Source: a virus. Taken from it: a stretch of 24,545 nt of DNA. Shown here in pieces: positions 13,247-22,027 of the stretch. The notes under the pieces were generated by a model. It ran no database searches. It saw only the letters and a list, made by a program, of their open reading frames with translations, and had not been told where the DNA came from. The stretch covers positions 1 through 24,545 of IMG/VR virus record IMGVR_UViG_3300036770_001201, one strand, 5' to 3'. The first letter of the stretch is position 1; every line of letters begins with the position of its first letter. The position numbers and the translations under genes were made by a program.

Positions 13247-14851
13247 ATGGCAGTATTACAAGTCAGTCAAATTCAAATCAGAAGTGGGTTTTATTCTGAA
13301 CTAGGACAGTTATCTCGCGGCGAATTTGGTTGGGCTATTGATAAATTACGCTTGTTTATAGGTAATGGTACTACAGAACAAGGAGCACCATACCCAGGTA
13401 ATACCGAAGTTTTGACCACACAGGCCATGACCGAAATCATGGCCGGCAGTTTAAGTAGTTTTGAGTACACCTTCAAAGGATTAGCCAGCGGATATGAAGT
13501 ACAGACCGGTGCTACTATCAGCGCGAAAATCGTTAGAAATGTACAAGCCAAGTTAGATGACACGGTTAATGTCAAAGATTTTGGAGCCATAGGCGACGGA
13601 GTCGTAAACGATTTACTAGCCATACAACGAGCCATAGATCAAATTTATGATCGGCAAGCCGCTGCCACCGATCCTGAAACTCGCAGACAAATTAATTTTT
13701 ATCCCGGAGTTTACATTGTGGCCGGAGAATTGCGTATTCCGCCATATTGTACTCTAAAAGGCATTGGCAAAGGCAGTGTTGTAATAAGGCAAGTCAGTGA
13801 ATTGGCCACTTGTTTATTAAAATTAACCAGCAGTACCGGCAGTGATGATTCTAGCATGATTGCTAATGGTGTCAGTCCGCAATATGTAGAAATATCTAAC
13901 ATTGTGTTCGAGACTACTCAAGATATTCCCTTGGCCAAGATCGAATCGGCACATGATGTGATATTTGATAGATGTAGGTTCATTGGTATTCGTCAATCTC
14001 CCGGCAATATCACTGCTGGTTCAGGTGTAGCGATAGACAGTCGATATTATCCCACAGATAGTATCAAGTTCTTTAACTGTGATTTTACTAATCTTACATT
14101 TGCTGCTAATGTACGAGAAACATTGGGTACCAAGAATATTGTTTTTGACAGTTGTGGATTTAATGAGTTATATCGTGGAATCAACTTTGAAACCGTTTTT
14201 AATGGTAACACACAAGCCAGTCTCAAAGTCACAAACAGTATATTTAATAGAATATACCAACATGGTATCTATGCCGGCAACAATGTAAATGATGTAGTCA
14301 GCATGACCAACACTTTTATCAATGTTGGGACTGCGTTTGACGCCAATGCTAATGCCGGTGTAGTATCAAGCGTGATAAGATTTGGTGGTCGCAGTAGTTA
14401 TAGTTTTGGTGACACTCATTTAAGAAATGAATACCAAGATTCGGTATTGAGCAGTATTGAACATACCAGCCCTAATACTGTTAGCATAGATTCGGCAGGC
14501 CTAATCAAGTTTGGTAACACATATCAAACACTAGGAAACACAGTCATAGTGGCAAATTCCACAGTGCGTGACATACCGTTACATCCTAACTTTCTAAATG
14601 GTCAAATTACCTACCAATTAAAGCGCGGCACAGCCAATCGAACAGGTAGTTTACAATTTAGTTCTGATCCCAGTACCGGACAGTGTCAATACAAAGACAG
14701 TTATGTTGAACACATTGATACCGGCGTTGAGTTAGATATTGAATACAATTCAACATATATAACAGCAAGACCTGTGCTCAAAATCACAGCAGATAACCGA
14801 GGCAATAACACTACTTTTATTTACGATATAAAATCAACTAGTTTAATATAA
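13247..14851 (+). CDS. Right-handed beta-helix tailspike (pectate-lyase-3 type)
   Basis: A 534-aa receptor-binding or polysaccharide-depolymerising spike. Residues about 5-55 resemble the N-terminal attachment domain of the long fibre (IQIRSGFYSELGQLSRGEFG, then LRLFIGNGTTEQGAPYPG). From residue about 105, NVKDFGAIGDGVVNDLLAIQ is the classic entry of pectate-lyase-3/GH28-like beta-helices. Helix rungs follow to about residue 400 (VEISNIVFET, DVIFDRCRFIGI, IKFFNCDFTNL, IVFDSCGFNEL, LKVTNSIFNRI). The C-terminal 130 residues are beta-rich, probably a trimerisation or binding cap. Catalytic residues cannot be picked by eye. A late-type promoter box precedes it. It is separated from the fibre block by replication genes. 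Confidence 0.85.
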   Translation: MAVLQVSQIQIRSGFYSELGQLSRGEFGWAIDKLRLFIGNGTTEQGAPYPGNTEVLTTQAMTEIMAGSLSSFEYTFKGLASGYEVQTGATISAKIVRNVQAKLDDTVNVKDFGAIGDGVVNDLLAIQRAIDQIYDRQAAATDPETRRQINFYPGVYIVAGELRIPPYCTLKGIGKGSVVIRQVSELATCLLKLTSSTGSDDSSMIANGVSPQYVEISNIVFETTQDIPLAKIESAHDVIFDRCRFIGIRQSPGNITAGSGVAIDSRYYPTDSIKFFNCDFTNLTFAANVRETLGTKNIVFDSCGFNELYRGINFETVFNGNTQASLKVTNSIFNRIYQHGIYAGNNVNDVVSMTNTFINVGTAFDANANAGVVSSVIRFGGRSSYSFGDTHLRNEYQDSVLSSIEHTSPNTVSIDSAGLIKFGNTYQTLGNTVIVANSTVRDIPLHPNFLNGQITYQLKRGTANRTGSLQFSSDPSTGQCQYKDSYVEHIDTGVELDIEYNSTYITARPVLKITADNRGNNTTFIYDIKSTSLI

Positions 14852-14857
14852 TCAATT

Positions 14858-15313
14858 ATGTGGAATCTTAGACCTGAAGAACGTCTTCGTGAGTGGCGTG
14901 CTTTTAGGAATCAATTAGGTCAGCTTGAACTTGATCAAGCCATAGATCGTACTCAGCATCTTTGGAGCTATGCTCCTTATGTCACGCATTATCTAGCCGA
15001 TGACTTAGTGTCAGAATGGCCAGATCCCTGGAATCTTATTAATGATAATATCTACTGTGATCTTGCGAAATCACTGGGAATGTTATATACTCTGTATCTA
15101 TGCTCGCACTATGGAAAAGATATACAACAATTAGAGTTAAGAATATATCGAGACACCGAGTGCCACGACATAGCTAATACAGTATGGGTTAATTCGGGGA
15201 AATATATACTTAATTTGAAGTTTGATGAAGTAGTAAATAAAACTTCAATCACTGAGAAATTTGTGCTCAAACATCGCTACTCAGTCAAGGACCTACAACT
15301 TGACCTATACTAA
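14858..15313 (+). CDS. Conserved phage protein of unknown function
   Basis: A 151-aa protein rich in Trp and Tyr at the N-terminus (MWNLRPEERLREWRAFRNQL, HLWSYAPYV, WPDPWNLI) followed by a helix (CDLAKSLGMLYTLYLCSHYG) and a beta-rich end (YILNLKFDEVVNKTS). I recall closely similar uncharacterised proteins near nucleotide-metabolism genes of T4-like cyanophages. No catalytic motif stands out. The start has almost no ribosome binding site; it follows the spike stop by 6 nt. The frame fills the gap to nrdA. Confidence 0.75.
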   Translation: MWNLRPEERLREWRAFRNQLGQLELDQAIDRTQHLWSYAPYVTHYLADDLVSEWPDPWNLINDNIYCDLAKSLGMLYTLYLCSHYGKDIQQLELRIYRDTECHDIANTVWVNSGKYILNLKFDEVVNKTSITEKFVLKHRYSVKDLQLDLY

Positions 15314-15330
15314 AAGAGGAATCAACACTA

Positions 15331-17658
15331 ATGACCACGATTAATGTCATAAAAAGATCGGGACAAAAGGTCCCATTAGACATAAGCAAAATACAAAGGC
15401 AAGTTGCTAACGCTTGCCGAGGCATCGACGGGGTCAGCCCCAGCATGATCGAAATCAAAGCTCAGTTAGAACTACACGATGGTATGACCACTCGTACTAT
15501 TGACGCATTATTACTTCAAGCCATGGTTGGCTTGATTGATGAAACCGAAAATCCCGAAATCAACAATGTTAATTATCAATATGTAGCAGGTCGTCAAAGA
15601 CTAAGCATGTTGCGTAAAGAAGTCTACGGCCAATATGATCCACCCCGCATTTATGACATTGTCAAGCGGAACGTCGAAGCCGGAATGTATACCCCGGAAT
15701 TGCTAGAGTGGTATACGCGAGATGAATGGAATATTATTGATTTGTTTATTGATCATCACAAAGATGAAAATTATACTTTTGCAGCCATCGCCCAACTCTG
15801 CGAAAAATATCTAGTACAAAATCGTGCTACTGGGGAATTATACGAAACACCTCAAGTTAGGTACGCTGTGGCTGCTGCTACTGCGTTTCATGCCGAGTCC
15901 CGAGACCGTAGATTAAAATATGTCAAGGATTACTATGAGTGCGCTTCAGATGGTCATTTCACTCTTGCCACCCCTGTGCTTGCTGGGCTTGGCACTACTA
16001 CTAAACAGTTCAGTTCTTGCGTTCTTATCAGCAGTGATGATACCCTTGATAGCATATTCGCTGCTGGAGAAATGATGGCAAAATATGCATCAAAAAGAGC
16101 CGGAATTGGCCTGGAAATAGGCAGAATCCGACCCTTAGGTGCGCCAATTCGCAACGGTGAGATCAAACACACGGGTCTAGTACCATTTATGAAGAAATGG
16201 TTCTCAGATCTACGCAGTTGCAGCCAAGGTGGCATTCGTAATGCATCATGCACTGTGACATTTCCTATCTGGCACGCACAGTTTGAAGATCTTATTGTAC
16301 TAAAGAATAATCAAGGAACTGAAGAAACTCGTGTCAGGCAAATGGATTATAGTGTAGTGGTCAATGCCATGTTCTGGCGTAGATTTAAAAATAACGAAAA
16401 CATTACCTTGTTTGATCCACATGAAGTGCCCGATTTATACGAAGCCTTTTATCGTAACACAGCGGAATTTGAAAAGTTATATGTGAAATATGAGCACGAT
16501 GTCTCGAAAAAGAAAAAGACGCTACCAGCAGATGAAGTATTCAAGAACGGAATACTTAAGGAGCGTACTGACACTGGTAGGATCTATCTTGTCAACATCG
16601 ATAACGTGCAAAGCCAAGGCCCATTTGACACAGCAGTGGATCCCATATATCAATCTAACCTATGCCAGGAGATACTGTTACCCACGCGACCTTTCCAGAG
16701 AATTGAAGACGATCAAGGGCGAATTGCTCTTTGTACTCTTGGCAGTATAAACTGGGGAAGTTTCCGCAATCCACAAGACATGCGTAAGTGCTGTAGAATA
16801 CTAGTTCGTAGTCTTAGCAACTTACTTAACTATCAAGACTTCCTGAGTGTTCAAAGTCAACTAGCTAATGAGGACTTTGAACCACTTGGGGTGGGCATTA
16901 CTAATCTTGCTTATTGGCACGCCCGCAAGGGACTCAAGTACGGCGAACCAACAGCTTTGGCGGAAGTCCGGCGTTGGATGGAACATCAGGCCTATTACCT
17001 AACCGAAATGAGTGTAGAATTGGCCGAAGAGCGCGGTGCTTGCGGTAAGTCGGCGCAGACCTACTACGGTAGGGGCATATTCCCCTGGGAGCGTCGCGCC
17101 AAGGCGGTTGATGAGCTCACGGATTTCACTCCTAGTCTTGACTGGGAACCTTTACGAGCTCGATTAAAACAGTCGGGTATTCGTAATGCCACACTAATGG
17201 CAGTAGCTCCGGTTGAGTCTAGCTCAGTTGTGTTAAACTCCACCAATGGCATTGAAATGCCCATGGAGTTAATTTCGGTCAAAGAATCCAAAGCGGGAAG
17301 TTTTGTACAAGTAGTGCCCGAATATCGCCGCCTTAGATCCCGTTATCAGCTAATGTGGGATCAACAAGATTGCCAAGATTATCTAAAAACTGCTGCGGTG
17401 ATCGCTGCTTATGTTGATCAAAGCCTAAGTACTAATACTTTCTATAATCCCGCAAACTATGCAGGAAACAAAGTACCAGGCACTGTCATAGCCGGTAACC
17501 TAATGCGAGCACATCGGTGGGGCATTAAAACCATTTACTATAGCCTTATTAATAAAGTTGGAGCAAAAAGTATGTTGTCAAACACACCCCCAGTTACACA
17601 GACTGTTTCAAGTCAAATCGAAGAAGATCAAGAAAATTGTGAGGCCTGTGTATTATGA
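15331..17658 (+). CDS. nrdA: Ribonucleoside-diphosphate reductase alpha subunit, class Ia
   Basis: A 775-aa catalytic subunit that reduces ribonucleotides to deoxyribonucleotides for phage DNA synthesis. An N-terminal ATP cone (INVIKRSGQKVPLD at residue 4 onward) is present. Active-site cysteines are in place: C230 (KQFSSCVLIS), C445 with E447 (NLCQEILL) and C468 (IALCTLGSINWG); the 23-residue gap between the last two equals that of E. coli C439-C462. The radical-transfer tyrosine pair sits in IKTIYYSLINK near the end. The C-terminal thiol arm is CEAC, so it can be reloaded by a thioredoxin/glutaredoxin, and a glutaredoxin gene lies downstream. AGAGGA precedes the ATG. The stop overlaps nrdB (ATGA). 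Confidence 0.97.
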   Translation: MTTINVIKRSGQKVPLDISKIQRQVANACRGIDGVSPSMIEIKAQLELHDGMTTRTIDALLLQAMVGLIDETENPEINNVNYQYVAGRQRLSMLRKEVYGQYDPPRIYDIVKRNVEAGMYTPELLEWYTRDEWNIIDLFIDHHKDENYTFAAIAQLCEKYLVQNRATGELYETPQVRYAVAAATAFHAESRDRRLKYVKDYYECASDGHFTLATPVLAGLGTTTKQFSSCVLISSDDTLDSIFAAGEMMAKYASKRAGIGLEIGRIRPLGAPIRNGEIKHTGLVPFMKKWFSDLRSCSQGGIRNASCTVTFPIWHAQFEDLIVLKNNQGTEETRVRQMDYSVVVNAMFWRRFKNNENITLFDPHEVPDLYEAFYRNTAEFEKLYVKYEHDVSKKKKTLPADEVFKNGILKERTDTGRIYLVNIDNVQSQGPFDTAVDPIYQSNLCQEILLPTRPFQRIEDDQGRIALCTLGSINWGSFRNPQDMRKCCRILVRSLSNLLNYQDFLSVQSQLANEDFEPLGVGITNLAYWHARKGLKYGEPTALAEVRRWMEHQAYYLTEMSVELAEERGACGKSAQTYYGRGIFPWERRAKAVDELTDFTPSLDWEPLRARLKQSGIRNATLMAVAPVESSSVVLNSTNGIEMPMELISVKESKAGSFVQVVPEYRRLRSRYQLMWDQQDCQDYLKTAAVIAAYVDQSLSTNTFYNPANYAGNKVPGTVIAGNLMRAHRWGIKTIYYSLINKVGAKSMLSNTPPVTQTVSSQIEEDQENCEACVL

Positions 17659-18758
17659 GTCTAGCACAGTATAATCTTAGCAGACCCACTAACTACTTAA
17701 ATCGTAACATGTTTTTGGATCCCGAAGGTCCAGTCACAGTGCAAAGGTTTGAGGAAGTACGCTATCCTAAAATTGCAAGATACGAAGAAACAGCCCGTGG
17801 CTTTTTCTGGGTTCCAGAAGAAATTACATTAACCAAAGACAAGATCGATTTCAAAGAAGCCACAGATGCTGTTAAACACATCTTTACTAGCAATTTACTG
17901 CGTCAAACTGCCTTAGACAGTATACAAGGTCGTGCCCCGGCACAGATTTTTAATCCTGTTGTTAGTGTACCTGAGCTAGAGGCTCTGGTTAATAACTGGA
18001 GTTTTTTCGAGACAAATATTCATAGCAAAAGCTATAGCCATATTATCAGAAACATCTATGGTGTGCCCAAAGAAGAATTCAACAAAATTCATCACACTCA
18101 AGAAATCATAGACATGGCAGCTAGTGTGGGTAGATACTATGATCTACTACATAAACTCAACAGTCAAAAAGAAATTGGAGCAATGCTAGTAAGTGAACAG
18201 GATCATATTCGAGCAATCTGGATGGCGCTCAATGCTAGCTATGCTCTAGAAGCCTTCCGTTTTATGGTAAGTTTTGCTACTAGTCTAGCCATGGTAGAGA
18301 ATCGTATATTCATTGGTAACGGTAATATCATTGCACTAATTCTTCAAGATGAAATCTTACATGCTGAATGGACTGCTTATATTATCAACCAAGTAGTGCG
18401 TGATGATCCACGTTTTGCTCAAGCCGCACAAGACTGTCGAGCCGAGGTCTACGCTATGTACATGGAAGTCATAGCAGAAGAAAAGGCCTGGGCTGATTAC
18501 TTGTTCAAGCGAGGTGTAGTAATTGGGCTAAACAGTCAAATACTCAAAGACTTTGTTGACTACACAGCTTTTACTAGACTGAAAGATATTGGTGTTAAAT
18601 ACTTAGAGGATCATCCCAAGACTACTCCGATTCCTTGGTTTATGAAGCATGTTAACATCAACAAAAAACAAACTGCTTTACAAGAATCAGAATCAACTAA
18701 CTATGTGATTGGAATCATGAGTGACACTGTAGTCAAAGAAGAGCTTCCAGAAATATAG
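17655..18758 (+). CDS. nrdB: Ribonucleoside-diphosphate reductase beta subunit, class Ia
   Basis: A 367-aa ferritin-like radical subunit partner of NrdA. Ligands, by alignment with E. coli NrdB: D88 (TALDSIQGR), E119 and H123 (FFETNIHSKSY), E199 (LEAFRF), E233 and H236 (QDEILHAEW). The radical tyrosine is Y127 (HSKSYSH). One oddity is the E119-to-H123 spacing of ExxxH instead of the usual ExxH, while all other spacings agree (D to E 31, H to Y 4, last E to H 3). I believe related phage proteins share this, but I cannot verify it. The C-terminal tail (DTVVKEELPEI) is the acidic end that docks on NrdA. The ATG overlaps the nrdA stop. Confidence 0.96.
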   Translation: MSLAQYNLSRPTNYLNRNMFLDPEGPVTVQRFEEVRYPKIARYEETARGFFWVPEEITLTKDKIDFKEATDAVKHIFTSNLLRQTALDSIQGRAPAQIFNPVVSVPELEALVNNWSFFETNIHSKSYSHIIRNIYGVPKEEFNKIHHTQEIIDMAASVGRYYDLLHKLNSQKEIGAMLVSEQDHIRAIWMALNASYALEAFRFMVSFATSLAMVENRIFIGNGNIIALILQDEILHAEWTAYIINQVVRDDPRFAQAAQDCRAEVYAMYMEVIAEEKAWADYLFKRGVVIGLNSQILKDFVDYTAFTRLKDIGVKYLEDHPKTTPIPWFMKHVNINKKQTALQESESTNYVIGIMSDTVVKEELPEI

Positions 18759-18765
18759 GACGCAT

Positions 18766-18930
18766 ATGGCAAAAATAGAAGAAACAATATTTGTAATAAA
18801 ACTAAGTCGCCTAGTTCGCGACAATGAGTCAGTGGCTCAGAATTCATTTGATGATTTACCTGCCACCATAGAACAAGTAGTACAAGAGCTAGTCACTAGT
18901 GATGTTGTAGTAGAAGTGGAGTCAGCATGA
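18766..18930 (+). CDS. 54-aa ORF in the nrd operon
   Basis: Encodes MAKIEETIFVIKLSRLVRDN to VVVEVESA, 54 aa. ATG 18766 has AGGA 5 nt upstream, and its stop overlaps the glutaredoxin start (ATGA), so it is very probably translated. Beta-strand plus helix pattern, acidic, no cysteine or known motif. Its place between nrdB and the glutaredoxin suggests a small partner of nucleotide reduction, but that is context only. Confidence 0.7.
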   Translation: MAKIEETIFVIKLSRLVRDNESVAQNSFDDLPATIEQVVQELVTSDVVVEVESA

Positions 18931-19199
18931 CATTAATCGTTTATAGTAAAGAAAATTGTGCTTTTTGTGATAGAGCTAAGAATCTATTAAACTTAAAAAA
19001 TATACCATATACCGAAGTTCGTGTGGATCAAGATCCCCAAGCTAGGCAATTTATTATAGATCGTGGGCATCGCACCGTACCGCAGATTTATCTAGACGAT
19101 CAACTATTTGTAGAAAATGGATACAGTGGTCTAAGCCAAATGACCGAAGTAGCATTTCAACAACTCAAGGAACAACTCAATGTTAGTAAAACAGTTTAA
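18927..19199 (+). CDS. grx: Glutaredoxin
   Basis: A 90-aa thioredoxin-fold protein with active site CAFC (residues 11-14 region, SKENCAFCDRA), the cis-Pro motif HRTVPQIYLDD near residue 50, and the GYSGLSQM motif that binds glutathione. It would reduce NrdA, like T4 nrdC, and lies in the same operon. The ATG overlaps the preceding stop, and its last 20 nt overlap the next gene. Confidence 0.93.
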   Translation: MTLIVYSKENCAFCDRAKNLLNLKNIPYTEVRVDQDPQARQFIIDRGHRTVPQIYLDDQLFVENGYSGLSQMTEVAFQQLKEQLNVSKTV

Positions 19200-19494
19200 A
19201 TATCAACCCGGACAAGTTATTAATCTTAAATTAGTCAGTGGCGACGAAATTTGTGGTGAACTAGTGGATTTTGATGGTCGAGAATACCAGTTGCGTCGTC
19301 CCTGTATTGTGGTAACCACGCCCGAAGGCATTGGTTTATTACAGGCCATGTTTGGTCACGATCCCACTATTGAAAATATTCATTATCGTGATCAACATGT
19401 TATTAGTATATGCAAGACTCATAAAAAAATGGAAGATCATTATCTCATGGTAGTAAGTGATGAACCAATAAAGACACAGGAACCTGTGGCCTAA
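19180..19494 (+). CDS. LSm/Sm-like small protein
   Basis: A 104-aa protein with an Sm-type pattern: INLKLVSGDEICGELVDFDG (Sm1-like, with the Gly-x-hydrophobic core), REYQLRRPCIVV, and a second part VISICKTHKKMEDHYLMVV. Such folds bind RNA (Hfq and Sm families) or act as small rings in other roles. ATG 19180 overlaps the glutaredoxin end by 20 nt, so it belongs to the nrd operon. The fold call is by eye; no RNA-binding role is shown. Confidence 0.7.
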   Translation: MLVKQFKYQPGQVINLKLVSGDEICGELVDFDGREYQLRRPCIVVTTPEGIGLLQAMFGHDPTIENIHYRDQHVISICKTHKKMEDHYLMVVSDEPIKTQEPVA

Positions 19495-19496
19495 CT

Positions 19497-19766
19497 ATGC
19501 CAGGAGCTGCTAGGGCCGGCCAAGACCGCTTTGGATCCGGGACTGTGAAAAAAGGCAGTCCCGATGTAGTCATTAACGGTCGAGAAGCTGTTCGTGTTGG
19601 AGACTTAGTGGAACCACACGGCAAAAAACAACACGGCAGCCCTAGTCCAGTCATTACCGGAAGTGCCAGCGTGTTGGTAAATGGACGAGCTCTAGCACGA
19701 CAAGGATCCAAGGCCGCTTGCGGTGACACTGCTCAAACCGGCAGCAATGATGTTGAGTTGGATTAG
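19497..19766 (+). CDS. PAAR-domain tail spike tip
   Basis: An 89-aa PAAR-repeat protein that caps the central tail needle (T4 gp5.4 analogue) and helps pierce the outer membrane. It begins MPGAARAGQDRFGSG; the core has VVINGREAVRVGDLVEPH, then SASVLVNGRALARQGSKAAC, with His and Cys residues able to bind the tip metal. The length is typical of single-PAAR proteins. It starts 2 nt after the LSm-like gene and is followed by a large structural gene. A Gram-negative host is implied. Confidence 0.9.
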   Translation: MPGAARAGQDRFGSGTVKKGSPDVVINGREAVRVGDLVEPHGKKQHGSPSPVITGSASVLVNGRALARQGSKAACGDTAQTGSNDVELD

Positions 19767-19780
19767 TCCCCCGAATTTTC

Positions 19781-19788
19781 GGTAAATA
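19781..19788 (+). promoter_or_regulatory. Putative late promoter (GGTAAATA)
   Basis: Six of eight match TATAAATA. Predicted +1 at about 19794, the A of the next ATG, so the transcript would be leaderless. Confidence 0.4.
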
Positions 19789-19793
19789 TCCAT

Positions 19794-21932
19794 ATGTCTA
19801 CTAAAATCACACCCACTGGTGCTATAGCCATCTCTGGTATTTTAAATAACCAAGGATTGGGGATTCCCACCAGTCTTAGTTTGGCTAATACAGCGTTCAC
19901 AACTACACAATTAAGTGGGGCTAGCCAAACTCGCTTGGTTTCAGCCAGTGCCAATGTTGCTGAAGCATTAACAGCCAATGTGCCGGGATTCGTAACCGGT
20001 ATTGTGCCATTGAGCTTTCGAGGCAATATTCCCGTGGGCGTAAGTTTTAACTCAAATAACTTAATTGAAACAATTCATCAAACCGCTGTTACACTGCTTG
20101 GAAATAATGTCACTAGGTTTACTGAAATTATTTCAATCGCCTCAGACTTTGCAAAAGACAATTATGAATTGGCTGGTTCCTTGCAGGGTCTTAGCCAACA
20201 GACCCAGTTTGATTTTAACTATTCTACCATACCGGGGCAAATTACCGGAGGCATGGCTGAACAATTTGGTAGCACAATTATTGCAACACAGGCCTGGCGA
20301 GACTTTGCTGCTAACCTATCAAACCTAGGCAGCTATTTTGATCCTAAAGATCTACCCAACAGTTTTAAACCACACAATGTTGTTGACAATTTGATCGCGC
20401 AAGGTCAGACCACAAACCTTGCGCCGGCATTTGCTCGAGCCAATTTAGACATAGCTAATTATCAACTGCTTACAGAAACACAATTAACCACAGTCTTGGA
20501 CCAGCATTTAGCACCAGAAACAATACTAGATATCTTGGATGTTTGCCAAGCTCGGCTGGTCAAGACCATACCAATGATAACATTCAGTAACACCTTGGTA
20601 TTAAGCAATTATCTGTCTAGCTCGGCACAACAAGTAGTTGACACTGGTAGTAATTTGGCCATGCGTCTTTATAACATTGCCGGAGTTAATTCTAAGTTTA
20701 CACGATTTCAAGAATGGGGGCAGTTACTTGATCAAATCACTATTGCCGGTAATGTGGATTTAATAAATTCCTGTTTTACTGATCCAGTAGCTTACAACCA
20801 AGCTCTTACACTAACAGGTTCCAGCCTGGGATCCGGACATAGTGTGTTTGGTACACCTGATCTTGTTGATATTATAGGTCCTGCAGCCGATAGGTTCAAT
20901 AACAACAGTGCTTATAGTACAACTATCAATTCATTAAGGTCATTACAAGCCAACTTGTTATTGACCAGTCAAGGACAAAGTCTTTACACTGCCATAGTCA
21001 GCGGCAATGCTGACAGCATTATATCCGCCGGGGATATAATAACATCAAGTTCGGGAAATATTGGTAATATTGTATTGCAAGGTAACAGGTTATTTAGTAA
21101 TCTGTTTGATCAAATTGTTCAAGTCAAACGCAATCTAATAAGATCTGAAATCACCGACCAATATGGCAACATCAATACTGACATAACCGGAACTTCTAAT
21201 ACTGTTCGAAATTTCATAGCCAATAGCAACGACTATTTGATCTCAGATCGAGACTATCAATTAAATTTTGCTGGTGTTATAACAGCCATGGCCAGTAACA
21301 ATTTAACTGGACAGGCAATATTAGCCAGTCAAGCAGAAAATCGCAACAGTGAAGTTTTAAAATTAGCTGCTATAATACAGCAGAGTTCTGTGGCCTTTGA
21401 CACAGTGTCATATGGAACTGCCTTGGTTGCCAGTCAACCCAGTGTTGATGCTGCTGTAAATCTTGGTTTATCGGCTAATTTAGCCTATAGCATTACTACT
21501 TTATCTACAACCAGTTATTCAACCAGTAATGATTTGCCCGAAGTTGTATCAGCAGTATACATACCAGGCACTGAATTGTATCTATCAGATACTAGGTTAT
21601 TGTTTAACAATGTACAAGGTCAAGATTTTCTAGTTATTGAATTCGGGTTAGCTGACACTGTGTCAAGATCATGGTGGTTTAGATTAACCGGAGATCTAGT
21701 GATTAATAATTTTCTTGACGCTGTGATTCAAACCACTAGTGCTAATAATCTTCGACGCTATCGACTAGCGTTTAGAGTTGGTAGTAGTATACCACCGATT
21801 TTATCTAACATAATTACATGTAGAGTCGAATTGTTTTTAACACCATCAGATCAAAGTAGACCAATATGGAGCTCTAGTCAAATCCAAATAGTTCCTTTTG
21901 GGTTCACAGTTGCTACTGAATCTGGACTTTAG
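19794..21932 (+). CDS. Large virion (tail/baseplate) protein
   Basis: A 712-aa protein, low in cysteine, rich in Asn, Ser, Thr, Leu and Ile, with alternating helix (NLIETIHQTAVTLLGNNVTR, TETQLTTVLDQHLAPETI) and a beta-rich last 150 residues (AVYIPGTELYLSDTRLLF, IWSSSQIQIVPFGF). No domain I can name. No ribosome binding site: the ATG is 6 nt after a late-type box. Its place right after the PAAR tip suggests a spike-proximal baseplate or tail component. Similar large proteins occur at this position in T4-like marine phages as far as I recall. Confidence 0.78.
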   Translation: MSTKITPTGAIAISGILNNQGLGIPTSLSLANTAFTTTQLSGASQTRLVSASANVAEALTANVPGFVTGIVPLSFRGNIPVGVSFNSNNLIETIHQTAVTLLGNNVTRFTEIISIASDFAKDNYELAGSLQGLSQQTQFDFNYSTIPGQITGGMAEQFGSTIIATQAWRDFAANLSNLGSYFDPKDLPNSFKPHNVVDNLIAQGQTTNLAPAFARANLDIANYQLLTETQLTTVLDQHLAPETILDILDVCQARLVKTIPMITFSNTLVLSNYLSSSAQQVVDTGSNLAMRLYNIAGVNSKFTRFQEWGQLLDQITIAGNVDLINSCFTDPVAYNQALTLTGSSLGSGHSVFGTPDLVDIIGPAADRFNNNSAYSTTINSLRSLQANLLLTSQGQSLYTAIVSGNADSIISAGDIITSSSGNIGNIVLQGNRLFSNLFDQIVQVKRNLIRSEITDQYGNINTDITGTSNTVRNFIANSNDYLISDRDYQLNFAGVITAMASNNLTGQAILASQAENRNSEVLKLAAIIQQSSVAFDTVSYGTALVASQPSVDAAVNLGLSANLAYSITTLSTTSYSTSNDLPEVVSAVYIPGTELYLSDTRLLFNNVQGQDFLVIEFGLADTVSRSWWFRLTGDLVINNFLDAVIQTTSANNLRRYRLAFRVGSSIPPILSNIITCRVELFLTPSDQSRPIWSSSQIQIVPFGFTVATESGL

Positions 21933-21951
21933 GCAACAGTCAACATTGCCT
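21931..21951 (+). terminator. Weak hairpin after the structural gene
   Basis: AGGCAA-(9-nt loop)-TTGCCT; a T-run (CTTTTTTG) lies 10 nt further on. A poor terminator at best. Confidence 0.3.
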
Positions 21952-21957
21952 AATTAA

Positions 21958-21986
21958 TTGCTTTTTTGTATATCAAATGCTATAGT
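21958..21986 (+). promoter_or_regulatory. Sigma70-like promoter (TTGCTT-17-TATAGT)
   Basis: A -35 TTGCTT at 21958-21963, a 17-nt spacer and -10 TATAGT at 21981-21986. Lies before the lysis pair. Confidence 0.45.
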
Positions 21987-22027
21987 GTCTAGATGCTATG
22001 GCTTGGCCGACAATAAGGAGAGAAATT

